Notes under the pieces: model-generated
Seen by the model: the letters and a program-made list of their open reading frames with translations, nothing else
Databases searched by the model: none
Told to the model about the DNA's origin: nothing
In this document: positions 20,999 to 31,912 of the stretch, piece by piece
Numbering within the stretch: position 1 is the first letter of the stretch
Layout: every line of letters starts with the position of its first letter
Program-made: the position numbers and the translations under genes
NCBI RefSeq assembly: GCF_049243985.1
Contig: NC_135371.1
Coordinates: 4,241,501-4,305,500 of the forward strand
Source: Paroedura picta
Lineage: Eukaryota > Chordata > Lepidosauria > Squamata > Gekkonidae
Reading direction: 5' to 3'
Length of the DNA: 64,000 nt

Positions 20999-21293
20999 GG
21001 AGCCAGTTTGGTGTAGTAGTTAGGAGTGCGGACTTCTAATCTGGCATGCCGGGTTCGATTCTGCGCTCCCTGACATGCAACCAGCTGGGTGACCTTAGGC
21101 TCGCCACGGCACTGATAAAACTGTTCTAACCGGGCAGGAATCTCAGGGCTCTCTCAGCCTCACCCACCTCACAGGGTGTCTGTTGTGGGGAGAGGAATGG
21201 AAAGGCGACTGTAAGCCCCTTTGAGTAGGGAAAAGCGGCATATAAGAACCAACTCTTCCTCTTCCTCTTCCTCTTCCTCTTCCTCTTCCTCTT
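20999..21293 (+). mobile_element. tRNA-derived SINE (family A), near full length
   Basis: 'gagccagtttggtgtagtag' head, 'gccgggttcgattctgcgc' B box, conserved body and a (CTCTTC)n tail. The best-preserved copy with the one at 61672. Confidence 0.88.
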
Positions 21294-21329
21294 GATTCAA
21301 AATTTGTTTCTCTGGAGAAAATTATTTGT

Positions 21330-21515
21330 AAACCACCTCCTGTCTCTCTCTCTCTTCCTACCTCCCTCCCGCCTTCCTGTTAATGCAGGGACGTGATGTC
21401 CCTTCTGGCTGACTGGCTTCCAGGGTGTGTAGCAGAGCGGTGTGGCCCGCTCACCTCACTTAAAGCCTGAAAACTTATTTCAGGGGCTCCTCCATGGTCT
21501 AAAGGCCGAAAACGG
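21330..21515 (+). mobile_element. hAT-like DNA transposon fragment
   Basis: Shares 'cttcctgttaatgcag', 'gatgtcccttctgg', 'aagcctg-aaaacttatttcag' and 'gctcctccatggtc' with 50.87-51.05 kb. The family is inferred only. Confidence 0.4.
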
Positions 21516-21690
21516 CTAGCTCAGAGTGTGGGAAGGCTCGTTGTGTGGAAATAAAGTGGGATTGGCCATCTTCATAAGCATCAAAGAATCCACATGGAGA
21601 AAAAAATTTGAATGTTCAGAATGTGGAAAGAACTTCAGCTGGAGTAGCAGTCTTCACTGGCATCAAATAATCCATATTCCTTTAATGCTC
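21516..21690 (+). pseudogene. U3 zinc-finger relic
   Basis: About one and a half C2H2 fingers remain: a damaged finger ending HLHKHQRIH-like with a broken linker, then [20 protein letters not shown]. Followed directly by the same L2 LINE junction as U1. No SCAN or KRAB exon is seen in U3. Confidence 0.7.
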
Positions 21691-21935
21691 AGAGTTATAT
21701 CTATTGATGAGCCATTGAAACCTTTGGCCAGGTGTCTGAAGGCTGTGGTGGGATGGCTCAAGCACAGTCAGCTGAAGTTGAATCCAACCAAGATGGAGGT
21801 CCTTTGTTAATGGGCCCCAGCTTACTCAGGGCTACTCCCTGCTCTTGACAAGGTCTAACTTAACAACTTTGGAGGTCGCCAGGAGCCTGGGTGTGATTCT
21901 GGACAGGGCTCTTTCAAAGGTCACAAACGTTCCTT
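21691..21935 (+). mobile_element. L2-type LINE fragment (same insertion as in U1)
   Basis: Encodes ARCLKAVVGWLKHSQLKLNP. It begins at the same finger codon as the U1 L2 copy (3077), so the insertion preceded the duplication that made U1 and U3. Confidence 0.7.
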
Positions 21936-22059
21936 TGCAGCAGGCCAACTGAGGGCCTGCGGTATGCCAGTCCTCAGATCAGTGCCGATGTCATCCAAAA
22001 AGCAGGAATTAGACCTGTGACTGGACAAGCACTGGGATGGGCTGAATTCTGGGTGCGGA

Positions 22060-22440
22060 AAAGGTGAGGGAATGATCCCCAAGCTTCAGATCATCCTCAT
22101 CTCTCTCCTTTGCATCCTCTCAATTTTGTCTATGTTTTTTGAAGTGAGGTCTCCAGAACTGTGCACAATATTTATTTATTTATTTTATTCATAATTGGAT
22201 TTATATACCGCCGTTCGCCAAAAGGTCTCACGCCGGTTCACAGTAAAATATAAAATCAAAGTAAAATCACATAAAATCCCATTATTACAATAAAAGATGG
22301 CATTCTATTCTATAACTTTCCCCGCTTGTTCAGAGAGAGGTGCCATATTCCAGGTGCCGTCTGACCAATGTGGCATACATTGGTACTATGACAGCTGGTA
22401 CTATGACAAAAGATGCTAAGGACAGGTCCATAAGTGTTTC
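22060..22440 (-). mobile_element. CR1 LINE fragment with nested repeat
   Basis: 'tttgaagtgaggtctccag' and 'attccaggtgccgtctgacc' belong to the CR1 reverse transcriptase region (minus strand). A TTTATTTA-rich repeat (22165-22315) interrupts it. A stretch at 22425-22665 resembles the MITE at 44253-44451. Confidence 0.6.
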
Positions 22441-22875
22441 AGTCCAGGGATATGTGCTGGGGTCAAAGGGAAGGTGGTAGGACAGGTGAATGCAGGTGCA
22501 TGCACACAGTTGTCATGCACATGCAGGCACAGAACTCTGTGCCTATGTGCGGGCACTGGGTCACGCGCCACCACTGGCACCACCCCTCCCCCTAGGGCCA
22601 CGGCGCTGGCCACCTTGGACATGAATGGCCGCTGAAGTGGCCGAAGCGCATAAGCCTACTAGGAACCTTTATTTGGAGCACCATTCAGGGAACTCGGCCC
22701 TCCAAGCAGACCTCTGCTGCGTCACTGTCCGAAGCTCAGTTCTTGTGCTAACTGCCCCTCGGTGAGGTGCGTCCAGCCCCAAGATTCATTAAATTCTGCA
22801 TGGGCCACACATGGATCGTGATCCCCAACCCTCCTGTTAGAACTGCCAAAGAACCTCTTTTCCCTTGCCCTAAAG

Positions 22876-23069
22876 AGCCTAATGCTGGGAGCGATTGAGG
22901 GCAAAAGAAGAAGGGGACGACAGAGAATGAGGTGGCTGGATGGAGTCCCTGAAGCAGTCGGTGCAAACTTAAACGGACTCCGGGGAATGGCAGAGGACAG
23001 GAAGACCTGGAGGATCATTGTCCATGGGGTCGCGGTGGGTCGGACACGACTTCGCACCTAACAACAAAT
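22876..23069 (+). mobile_element. BovB (RTE) LINE, 3' end
   Basis: Encodes EGKRRRGRQRMRWLDGV, then [17 protein letters not shown], the BovB ORF2 C-terminus, and ends in an AAC-rich tail. Confidence 0.85.
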
Positions 23070-23155
23070 AGCCTGAGCTCGCCCTCTAAGTCATTATTCC
23101 AAAGGCATTTATTTCATTCTTTTCAGTGTCCTGTTTCTTTTCTGCTTTGTCTAAC

Positions 23156-23457
23156 ACAGCCTTTCCCAACTTTTTTACAATTGCAAAACCCCCAAAACAA
23201 TCTTCAGGCTTCGAGAAATCCAAGAAGTGGTGATTGTGCAGAATATGGATGGGAAGCATAGCTGTGGGCACACCCACCTTGGGCCCCTCCCCTTCCCACC
23301 CCTCCAGGCTCATCATTGGCCCTTTTGGGAGAGGGGAGTCAACATGACTATATAATCATATCACCCGATAAAATATATTTAAAAATCAATTAACTCCCAC
23401 CCATTCAGGAAACGCTTCCAGGACCATCAAGAAAACTCAGGGTTTCACGAAACCCTG
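23156..23457. mobile_element. hAT-like MITE with 8-bp target duplication
   Basis: 'cagcctttcccaactttttt' at the left and 'gtttcacgaaaccctg' at the right. The flanks GTCTAACA at 23148-23155 and 23458-23465 are identical. Same family as 5763-6330 and 46.2-46.6 kb. Confidence 0.8.
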
Positions 23458-23984
23458 GTCTAACATGTCTAAACAAAACAGTACAAATCCCATGAAATCA
23501 ATTCATCCCCAACTGATGTTTCCTTTGGGATCTGTAGGTTTATCGTCCCCAGTCATGTTTTTTCTGTCTGCATAGTGCCTGGCCTATTGGTGGCCCCCAT
23601 AATAGCATCTTTCCTATTGTGGTCACCTTTCTTGGTTGGGACAAAACTGGGGGATTTTGCTTTGAAGTGAACTTTGAAAGCCCCAAGGAGCAAAGGGCTT
23701 GAGGAGAATATCAAGGAGAAACCAAATCTAAACCAAGCCTGTGTCTCTTTTCACTTCCCAAAGTGTAGCATTGCCAGTTCTATATTGGGAAATACCTGCA
23801 GATTTTGGGGGTTATAATACCTTGCAACTCAGTATTTTTCGGTCTTTGTAATGTGCCACAAATATTGCTACATTTTAATAGATTTTAGTCTATCGTACAA
23901 CTGCTCTTCAGTCATGGCAAGATGCCCCCATCCCTGATTTTCCCGGACGGCTACTCACTTGACTTATGAGACTTGCAAATAATA

Positions 23985-24110
23985 CAGTGAGCATTCAAAA
24001 GGTTTCTCCCTAGTGTGGATTCTTTGATTTCTATGAAGATGACTACTGTGACTGAATTTCCCCCCCACACTCTGAGCATTCGAAAGGCTTCTCCCATGTG
24101 GGTTCTTTAT
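23985..24110 (-). pseudogene. Stranded 3' fingers of U4
   Basis: The minus strand reads as one and a half C2H2 fingers with a damaged linker and a C-run indel ('ttcccccccacactc'). They are separated from the main U4 array by the insertion at 24111-24452. Confidence 0.7.
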
Positions 24111-24452
24111 TTTTTATTTGTTTAATTATTCTTTTATTAAATTTTATTATAATATAACACAGAAAAGATAGAATATAAGTCTAACATAGATCTTAATGAC
24201 ATACAGAACCCCCGGAGGAGTTTTTTATTCCTCTGACCCCATTATTTACTTCTGTTTATCCAAAAATTTATATAATAGTGCCATTTTTCAGGAAACTCTT
24301 GTGTTGTTCTTCCGTTCACATGGCTGGTTAGTTTGGCCATTTTTCAAAGTTCTCCCAGTTTATCGAACCAGGCCAATAATGATCGTAGTCTCAAAGCTTT
24401 CCATTCTTTTGCCAGAATCCATTCCATTAACCAAAATTCTTGTGCTTTGGGC
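24111..24452 (-). mobile_element. L1-like LINE 3' end inserted into the U4 finger array
   Basis: 'ttattaaattttattataat' at one end and A-rich on the reverse strand, consistent with an L1-type 3' UTR and tail. Finger sequence resumes on both sides, with a short TTCTTT repeat at both borders. The family call is tentative. Confidence 0.5.
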
Positions 24453-24464
24453 ATTCTTTGATGC

Positions 24465-25222
24465 TTATGAACACCACTGTGACTGTCTTTTTTCCCTGCA
24501 CACTAAGCATTCAAAAGTTTTCTCCTCAGTGTGGGTTTTTTGGTGCAGCTGAAGATGGACCCTCTGACTAAATTTCTTTCTACACTCTGAGCATTCAAAA
24601 GGTTTCTCCCCTGTGTGGATTCTTTGATGTCTATGAAGATGACTACCATGACTGAATTTCTTTCCACACTCTGAGCATTCAAAAGGTTTCTCCCCTGTGT
24701 GGGTTCTTTGGTGAATCTGAACAGCATCACTTCGACTGAATTTCTTTCCACACTCTGGGCATTCAAAAGGTTTCTCCCCTGTGTGGATTCTTTGGTGAAT
24801 CTGAACAGCATCACTCCGACTGAATTTCTTTCCACACTCTGAGCATTCAAAACGTTTCTCCCTAGTGTGAGTTCTTTTATGCCTATGAAGATCACCACTG
24901 TGACTGAATTTCTTTCCACACTCTAAGCATTCAATAGGTTTCTTTCCTGTGTGAGTTTTCTGATGTCTATGGAAGTCTGCTTGGCCCCTGAAGACCTTTC
25001 CACACTCCAAGCACTTGTATGTTTCCCTCATCACGTGAATTACTTCATGTAAGCCCACCCCTTCAAAAAGAATTAATTCATTCCTCTTCTCGACCATGTG
25101 GCTTCCATCCTTCCTCTTAGGTTGACCTCGATTTCTGAAGTTTCCACTCAAGTCTTCATTCTTGATTTCACCTGGTGACAGATGATGCAGTTCCTCTTCC
25201 TTTTCATTCCCCTGATGATCCC
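24465..25222 (-). CDS. U4 C2H2 zinc-finger exon, 6 fingers, truncated
   Basis: Last exon of U4, acceptor CCAATAG at 25223, stop at 24465. Acidic start ([16 protein letters not shown]), basic [14 protein letters not shown], then six complete C2H2 fingers (helices [42 protein letters not shown]). The seventh, [15 protein letters not shown], is broken by a one-base loss in its A-rich codons, which ends the frame. Fingers 3 and 4 have the same helix, a sign of recent tandem duplication. With the upstream exons and no 123-nt exon the coding length is 1488 nt (495 residues), still in frame. Likely a shortened but possibly working SCAN-KRAB-ZNF. Confidence 0.82.
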
Positions 25223-26150
25223 CTATTGGAAGAAAGACAGAGATCCTGTTAGCTTCCTATCAAGGAGGTCTGATCTGCAATTAAATTTCCATTCACGATG
25301 TTTCAGTGGATTCTTTTTCTTGTACATTGAAGTGTACAATAACGAAATCCAGATGAAAGCCTCCTGCATCAGAGAGGCTTGCAGTGCACTCTGAACATTG
25401 ATCTTGCGCCTTACCTGGGAGAGTTATTTCATGTGAAGTTGGACCCGTTTCCCAACTGAAGCTCTTTCCAGTCTATAAGGAATCACACTGTTTCCCTTGA
25501 ATTTTGTGTCCAATGGCACCAAGACCAACAAGGTTTTAGTCAAGATGGGTTTTGTGTGCCCCGCACATTTCATCAGATAATGAAATGGAAATTACCAGAC
25601 CACATATATAAGAAGAAAGTCGGTCATAGATTAGTAGACAGACTGAGAATTTCTGTCTCCCTTTCCAAATTACACTACATCCTATCACACATTGTTATGT
25701 TACATTCCACATAAAAAAATAGAATAATTGAAGAAGCTACATGGCCCTTATGAGGGATGGTTAGTAAGATAAGAAAGATGGTTAGTAAGATAAGATGGTT
25801 AGTGAGATAAGAAAGGCAAGGTCACATATTTGTTTGTATATGGCCATAGGCCTTTACGAAAAAACAACAATATCAACAACAAGCTGAAAGGAAGTATTCT
25901 GTTGTGGAAAAGGAGTGTGTTGTGGAAAGGGAGGTGTGTGCTTGGGCTGTATAAAAGTGGAGAACTTATTTGTGGGACACACATTTAAATTACAGACTGA
26001 TGATTGCCCTTTCATAACATTTGTTGTTGTTGTTAGGTGCGAAGTCGTTTCCGACCCATCGGGACCCCATGGACAATGATCCTCGAGGCCTTCCTGTCCT
26101 CTACCATTTAAGAGTTTCTTTCCTGTATCCTATGCAAAACGAGAACCTAC
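25223..26150 (-). other. U4 intron without the KRAB-B-position exon
   Basis: The 123-nt exon is not found. The stretch contains a fossil finger (25430-25500), a short tandem array of 'atggttagtaagataag' units (25758-25816) and a BovB tail (26021-26104). The remaining 25.5-26.0 kb is unassigned. Confidence 0.5.
26021..26104 (-). mobile_element. BovB LINE 3' end fragment
   Basis: A GTT-rich tail followed by 'gtgcgaagtcgtttccgacc' and 'ccatggacaatgatcctcg', the reverse complement of the BovB 3' end. It lies about 50 bp downstream of the U4 KRAB-A exon. Confidence 0.8.
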
Positions 26151-26277
26151 CCAGGGAGGCCACACTCCCATAGTTCTCCAGCATGACTTCCCAATGGAGA
26201 GCTCGTTGGCCTGGATCCAGCAGGGCCCACTCCGCCTCTGTGAATTCCACAGCCACCTCTTGAAAGGAAATCACAGT
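26151..26277 (-). CDS. U4 KRAB-A exon
   Basis: 127 nt, acceptor ctttcag, donor gtaggt. Encodes [17 protein letters not shown], then [19 protein letters not shown]. The pattern is KRAB-A, but the usual LYREVM reads LHWEVM: both the Tyr and the Arg are changed, which could weaken co-repressor contact. Confidence 0.85.
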
Positions 26278-26480
26278 CTGAAAGAAAAGGCAGATTCCTT
26301 TGTCAGAGGTCATCAGGCAAAAATGCCACTCTGGAAGGGGGCATTTGGTGGAGGACGGAGAGCTCGACACGGGTAGAGTTTTTCACCTGTTTCCCATGGT
26401 CTCCTTGTCAGGTACCCCAGGAACACAAGCCCCCTTGGGACAGGAAGGGGTTCCTGGATGCCCCTGCTGATGTCTCCTAC

Positions 26481-26545
26481 CTTTACTGGAATAGCTGTTT
26501 CCACACCTCTACAAGGACGACAGCTCAACAATGTCTCTCCACTGC
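26481..26545 (-). CDS. U4 linker exon 2, two codons shorter
   Basis: 65 nt rather than 71; a 6-nt in-frame loss before the last codons (ETA-IPVK against ETASVLPVQ in U8). Acceptor ctgacag; donor GTAAAG|gtagga. Phase kept. Confidence 0.72.
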
Positions 26546-27237
26546 CTGTCAGGGAGAGAAAATAGGGGGAAAGGCCATTAGCCTTGACTTCCTGTTGTTT
26601 GCTTCTCCTCTTTCAACCTCATCCCCAGGGTGGGAAACCTTGCCCTACGGATACATAGTAAATGGCTGGAGAGGTGGAAGAGAAGCAGCAGGTCCCTAGG
26701 AAATTCAGGGGGTCACAAAATGCTCCCAACATTCTTCAGACTTCTGGGATACTTGAAAGTTGCCCTGTAAACTCCAGAGCTCAAAAACCAGACAGCATCC
26801 CTGCTGGATCACATCAAAGCCTGGCTCTCCCCCCATGTCTGCGCTGCTGGGAGGAAAGGGTTTGTGTGTGGAAATGACATTGCAGGGGGACGGTTTTCAG
26901 TGGTATACTGCCCCAGAATGTGGAGGTTCCCCATGGCCAACAGCTATGTCTAAGCTTATCTCTTTTCCTTTTTGAGCTGCCTTGAATTCTTCTAAGGAAA
27001 AAGGCAAGATACCTATTTTAATCAATATTTTAATTCATGTGGATGAGAACAGAGCTGCCCTCCCTGAATGTGTTTAATCCCCCTTTCGAGTGAGTGACCA
27101 TCAGGAAATCTGCTAGCAATGAGTGCCGCAAGTCCTCTCTGTGTCTCCGGCAGAGTATCCTCATTCCCTGACTTGAGCCTTATGCTTATTAACTCCACTA
27201 GGTGTCCCAATCCCATCTAGGCACAAGGCACCCTTAC

Positions 27238-27352
27238 CATGTGAAAGGGCCTCTTGGGCATGCTCCTGGGCCTGCGCCCTCTGCCATCCCTCCAACGGAG
27301 CTCCTTCCGCCTCTGAGAGTTTAGCTGCCATCTTCAGGGATGGTCCCCACAT
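27238..27352 (-). CDS. U4 linker exon 1 (WGP exon)
   Basis: 115 nt, acceptor ctccttcag, donor CACATG|gtaagg. Encodes MWGPSLKMAAKLSEAEG, then LEGWQRAQAQEHAQEALSH. The intron to the SCAN exon is only 235 bp. Confidence 0.78.
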
Positions 27353-27587
27353 CTGAAGGAGCAGCAAGAGAGACCGGTAAGAGAAGGAGTGGAACAGGCT
27401 GGGGAGATGGATCCTGACCCACTCCCAAACTCCTTATCCCTGCATTGACCAGCAAAACAGGTTCAATCCCAGGGGCAAGAATCAGGACTAGACTTTCTAC
27501 ACACGTTAGTGAATTCTCCAGAGGTAGAAAGGTCTGCCAGTGAAGCCTTAGGATGTTGCTTGAAGGGAGCGAAGAAAAACCCCTCAC

Positions 27588-28010
27588 CTGCTCAATCTGC
27601 CTCTTCTCCTCTGCCTGGCTCAGGAGGAAACCTTCAGCCAGGGCCACCGCCTGGCAAGTGGTTTCTGGCTCGCATCCTCTGACCCAGCTCTGCATCTCCT
27701 GGGGCAGGAGTTCTAGGAACTGCTCCAGGATCACCAGGTCCAGGATCTGCTTCTTGGTGTGCCTCTCTGGCTCCAGCCAGAGGTTGCAAAGTCCGTGGAG
27801 CTGGTTGCAGACCTCTCGGGGCCCATCAGCCTCCTGGTAATGGAACTGCCGGAATTGTTGGTCATGCACATTTGTAATCATCGTCTCCTGAGTCAGAATC
27901 TCTGGAGCAGCACTTTCCCAAAATTCAGCACCACGTCCAACCTGGGTGGGATGGTGGCCTTTCCTTGCTGTCTGGCTAACTCCAGGTCCTTCTGGGTCCT
28001 GCTCTTCCAT
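27588..28010 (-). CDS. U4 SCAN domain exon (first coding exon)
   Basis: 423 nt from the ATG at 28010 (MEEQDPEGPGVSQTARKG) to donor GAGCAG|gtgagg. The SCAN domain is [19 protein letters not shown], then [19 protein letters not shown], then EQFLELLPQEMQSWVRGCE, then [14 protein letters not shown]. It is complete with no stop. SCAN is an oligomerization domain of vertebrate transcription factors. Its promoter is probably the decayed exon 1 at 29.27-29.40 kb. Confidence 0.9.
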
Positions 28011-28173
28011 CACCTTCCCCTTTTCTTTGGTCAGATCTGACTGTGGAAATCTGTCCATTCTCATGTGGCTACAAATAGAAGGAAGGATATAAAAAAATCA
28101 GAAAGAAACTACAGGTCTCACAAGAAAGTATTGAGAGATTTGTCCTCTGCCCCACATCTACAGTTCTATATAG

Positions 28174-28283
28174 CAGGGGTAGTCAACCTGTGGTCCTCCA
28201 GATGTCCATGGACTATAATTCCCAGGGGCTCATGGGAATTGTAGTCCATGAACATCTGGAGGACCACAGGTTGACTACCCCTG
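28174..28283. mobile_element. Short palindromic hAT MITE
   Basis: CAGGGGTAGTCAACCTGTGG ... GTTGACTACCCCTG with a shortened loop. The flanks CTATATAG and CTTATATAG differ by one inserted base. It belongs to the 'caacctgtggtcctcc' subfamily and lies in the first intron of U4. Confidence 0.78.
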
Positions 28284-28635
28284 CTTATATAGGGTGCTGC
28301 AGGTCTCCACATTTTCCCCCTGCGATTTAATATCTGTATGGAGTCACTGAAAGAAGAAATGGGGAATGTGATGAGATGCAAAACCCAATGCAAAAAGCAG
28401 GAGGATCTATCAGAATCCATACTTTGGAACAACATTTTTGCGCTGTGCTGCCCCCATGAAGAGATGAAAAGGCGATTTTTGTGGTGTTGCTTAGACTACA
28501 CCAGAACCGACAATCTGACAGTCGTTTTATGTTGTTTTGGTGTAAAAATTACACATTCTGTATGTTATCCACCTCAGATCCATGCTTCTGCTCTCTTCCA
28601 TGAAGTACTAGATGCATGCTTATTATGGCTTAGCC

Positions 28636-28745
28636 CAGGGCTAGTCAAACTGCGGCCCTCCAGATGTCCATGGACTACAATTCCCAGGGAATTCTGGGAA
28701 TTGTAGTCCATGGACATCTGGAGGGCCGCAGTTTGACTACCCCTG
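28636..28745. mobile_element. Short palindromic hAT MITE
   Basis: Flanked by perfect GCTTAGCC at 28628-28635 and 28746-28753. It belongs to the 'caaactgcggccctcc' subfamily, about 110 bp, with its two arms meeting at 'cccagggaattctggg'. Confidence 0.88.
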
Positions 28746-29267
28746 GCTTAGCCCATGGTGATGGGTCTGATCTAATTTGGCTGCCGATTTGAGACAGTTA
28801 AAAAAGAAAAAGAAATCAGGGGATCCCTGGCTTTTCATTTTTCCTGTAGAGAGGAATTGGCAGAGGGACATCCAGTTTCTCCAAACGACGGTTGGTGGGG
28901 GGTCGCTGGGGTGAACAGCAGCAAGGGGCCCAGGGAAGGAGGGAGGAGGGGAGCACAGGGCCAAAACACAGTAATGTGGGGCAGCCAATCAGCACAGGCG
29001 ATTCCTCTCTGTTCACTCAATTCCTGGCCTCCCTAGGGCTGAGAAGCCATTTTTATTTATTTTGTTCTCCCGAATCCCGATCTGTCTTTCTGTCCCTGCA
29101 AAGGCTGCCAAAAAATAAAAAAGGCCTTCGGAAAACCAAATTGTTTTAAAGGACTGGAACCCAAGTTTCCCCCCTCCTCCTAGCATGCAAATAACAGAGA
29201 TAATGCCAAAAGCATCCCTCCCTTCTGGCATTCTAAACCTTATTCCCGCCTCTCCCCCCTGCCTTAC

Positions 29268-29400
29268 TTGAGAGTAAACCTCCCTAGATTCTGGCTGCTA
29301 CTCTTTTCCCTGCCCCTCTGCAGCCTGCCCCACCCTCTCCAGATGTTCCAGAGCCCCCGCCCCTTTAACCCTCTGACATGGGACCCACACATCCTCAGAA
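29268..29400 (-). promoter_or_regulatory. U4 promoter / exon 1, CpG-depleted
   Basis: On the minus strand 'cagagggttaaaggggcggg' is followed by 'ctagggaggtttactctcaa' and the donor GTAAGG at 29267. The order matches the other promoters, but many CpG sites have become TpG or CpA. Confidence 0.5.
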
Positions 29401-29516
29401 GTCGCTTTTTCACCTACAAAATCCCCTTCCTGTCCCCAATATCATGCCAGCCTGCCAAGAGCTTTACTGTTGTATTCACCCAGATATTAGATTATCAAAC
29501 CAGGTCCAAAATTTCT

Positions 29517-29607
29517 CTTCCCGGTAGAGAGCTCTTTGGGCTGGATCCAGCAGGGCCCACTCTGCCTCCATGAAATCCACCACCACCTCTTTAAAGGAAA
29601 CCGGAGA
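29517..29607 (-). pseudogene. U5 partial KRAB-A exon
   Basis: Starts as in U2 ([29 protein letters not shown]) but stops before VMLENY, where unrelated sequence begins. Just upstream, at about 29695, the intron is joined directly to the post-SCAN intron, so both linker exons are deleted. No fingers follow. Confidence 0.78.
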
Positions 29608-29696
29608 CTGAAAGATAAAACCGATTCCATCATCAGAGATGATGCCAGGCAGAGACGCCACTCTGGATGGGGGCATTTTGGGTGAGTGCAAGAATT

Positions 29697-30076
29697 AGGG
29701 CTGGGTTTTCTACTTTGTGAGGTTTCTGTTGTCCAGGAAATGGATCCTTGACTTGGAGCAAAAGATCAAGTTTACTGAATGCAAGCAAGGAAGTTAACCT
29801 AAACAATTCTTGGTCAGAAACAAGGCAAATTAATATAGGTTCAGCATATAACCCCCTCATTTGAACCCCCACCCATGAGAACCCAAGAAACGGCAGAGAA
29901 TCTTCAGAGTCTAAACATTCTGGGTATCAAAGCGCCCAAGGACAATTGCCTACATTCCTGGAACCAGGCGAAGATGACTGGGGAGGTAGGTGTGAAAGAG
30001 CAAAACCAGAGCAGGCAATCTAGGCCATTAACATAGACAAGAACACCTAACATCGACATTTCTAATGGTTGCTAAA
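29697..30076. repeat. Unclassified intron insert, U5 copy
   Basis: Close match to 17166-17740 of U2 without the inner hAT. It marks U2 and U5 as sister copies relative to U4. Confidence 0.5.
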
Positions 30077-30194
30077 ATATATGGCAGAAGCCTGATGCTT
30101 CTGATGCTCATGAATTTTTCAGAGGTAAAAATATCTGGCAGGAAAGCCTTAGGAGAAGGTCTCTGCTTGGAGGGAGCGAAGGAAACCCCCTCAC

Positions 30195-30617
30195 CTGCTC
30201 TGCTTGCCTCTTCTCCTCTGCCTGGCTCAGGAGGAAGCCTTCGGCCAGGGCCACCGCCTGGGAACTGTTCTCTGGCCCGCATACTCTCACCCAGCTCTCC
30301 ATGTCCAGGGGCAGGATGGCCAGGAACTGCTCCAGGATCACCAGGTCCAGGATCTGCTTCTTGCTGTGCCTCTCCGGCTCCAGCCAGCGATTGCAAAGTC
30401 TGTGGAGCCGGCTGCAAACCTCTCGGGGCCCAGCAGCCTCATGGTAGCAAAACTGCCGGAAGCATCGGCAATGCACATCTGCAGTTGTTAATTCCTGAGC
30501 CAGGATTCCTGGAGGAGCTCTTTCGCAAAATTCAGCACCATCCTCAGGCTGGGTGGGATGAAGCCCTTTCCTTGCTCCCTGGCTAATTCCACGTACTTTA
30601 GGGTCCTGCTCTTCCAT
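30195..30617 (-). CDS. U5 SCAN domain exon, SCAN-only candidate
   Basis: 423 nt from ATG 30617 ([18 protein letters not shown]) to donor GAGCAG|gtgagg at 30195. Complete [23 protein letters not shown], then [19 protein letters not shown], then [19 protein letters not shown], then [14 protein letters not shown]. Reading past the donor gives 29 more codons and a stop at 30108, so an unspliced message would make a SCAN-only protein of about 169-177 residues. No linker or finger exon remains downstream. SCAN-only proteins are known in vertebrates and can act as partners of SCAN-ZNF proteins; here this is inference. It may equally be a pseudogene. Confidence 0.72.
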
Positions 30618-31372
30618 TGTCTTCCTGTTTTCTTGGGTCACCTCACACTATGGATATAGGCCTGTTTTCATCTGGGTATGAAGAGGGAGAGAGAAAGATT
30701 AAAAAAGCACAAGAAAACAAAGATCTCAGGAAATGATTGGGTGATTTGTGCTCTGACCAATGGCTATGACCCATGGAGTGCCCCTCCCCTTCCTCCATGG
30801 TCTTTAAATATCCATATGGAGCCACTGCAGTCGTCTCTAGGAGATGTGATTGGATGGTGAGTTTTCAGGTGACCCAGTGCAAAAATCATGACGATTCATC
30901 ATGATCCATAGTTTGGAATCACATCTGGCACCAGTACGAGAAGGATGTATGGTTTTTGTGGTGGTGCTGCATACAGAGTAAGTCCCGATCTACATGACAC
31001 TGGTTATTGTGTTTCAAAGCAAAAACCACACAAATTCACAAGGAGGATCTTGACCCCAGATCCATGTGTTTTTAGGTACTGTTCAACAAATTACTGGATA
31101 AGTACTTTTGGGGAATCAGGCCACAGCAATCGATCTGGTGAGCTTTTGTAACCTCATGTCATTTTTCATTATTTATTATTTACTATTTATTTTACCTCTC
31201 GCAAACCAGTCATCTTGGGGCGACTCATACCAAGTATAAGAAAGTATAAGAATACCGTACATAATAAAATACATTCAAAACCAATTAAAACCATTCAGTT
31301 GATTCAACTGCAGAGTCAGAATCTAATATAATATATGGGGAGGGGAACCAAAATTGGCAGGAAGGCCCATAA

Positions 31373-31640
31373 GAAGATTTGGTTCTTATATGACGCTTTT
31401 CTCTACCCGAAGGAGTCTCAAAGCGGCTTACAGTCGCCTTCCCTTTCCTCTCCCCACAACAGACACTCTGTGAGGTGAGGCTAAGAGAGCCCTGATATTA
31501 CTGCTTGGTCAGAACAGCTTTATCAGTGCTGTGGCAAGCTCAAGGTCACCCAGCTGGTTCCATGTGCAGGAGGTCTGGGAATCAAACCAGGCTTGCCAGA
31601 TTAGAAGTCCACACTCCTAACTGCTACACCAAGATGTTCC
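31373..31640 (-). mobile_element. tRNA-derived SINE (family A)
   Basis: Reverse complement with the full order: tail, body ('agagccctgatattactgc') and tRNA head ('ctaactgctacaccaagatg'). Confidence 0.8.
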
Positions 31641-31881
31641 ATGATCTTCTGTTTGTACTGACCTCAACCATATGCCCAGCAGAACAGAGGCAGGTCCATC
31701 AGGGTCCTGATATCTTCCAGGAGCGCATTACACCAGGTAAGGCCAGGACTTGTTTTAGTAATTTCAGTAAGCAGTTTATTAATCTCATTAAACAGAATTT
31801 AGGCCTAGGGAGCCAAAGGACACTGAGCATGGGCAGTAGGTCAAGATTTATTATTATAATTATATATAGTATGTGTGTTAT

Positions 31882-31912
31882 TAGATAGATAGATAGGTAG
31901 ATAGATAGATGT
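31882..31912. repeat. (GATA)n microsatellite
   Basis: Imperfect GATA/GGTA run. Confidence 0.85.

Noticed and set aside
27321-28064. SCAN frame of U4 read through the 235-bp intron as a single 247-residue protein
   Set aside because: The donor GAGCAG|gtgagg is conserved in all SCAN exons and the following linker exon fits in phase after splicing; the read-through part is not conserved. Intron retention is possible but not the main reading.
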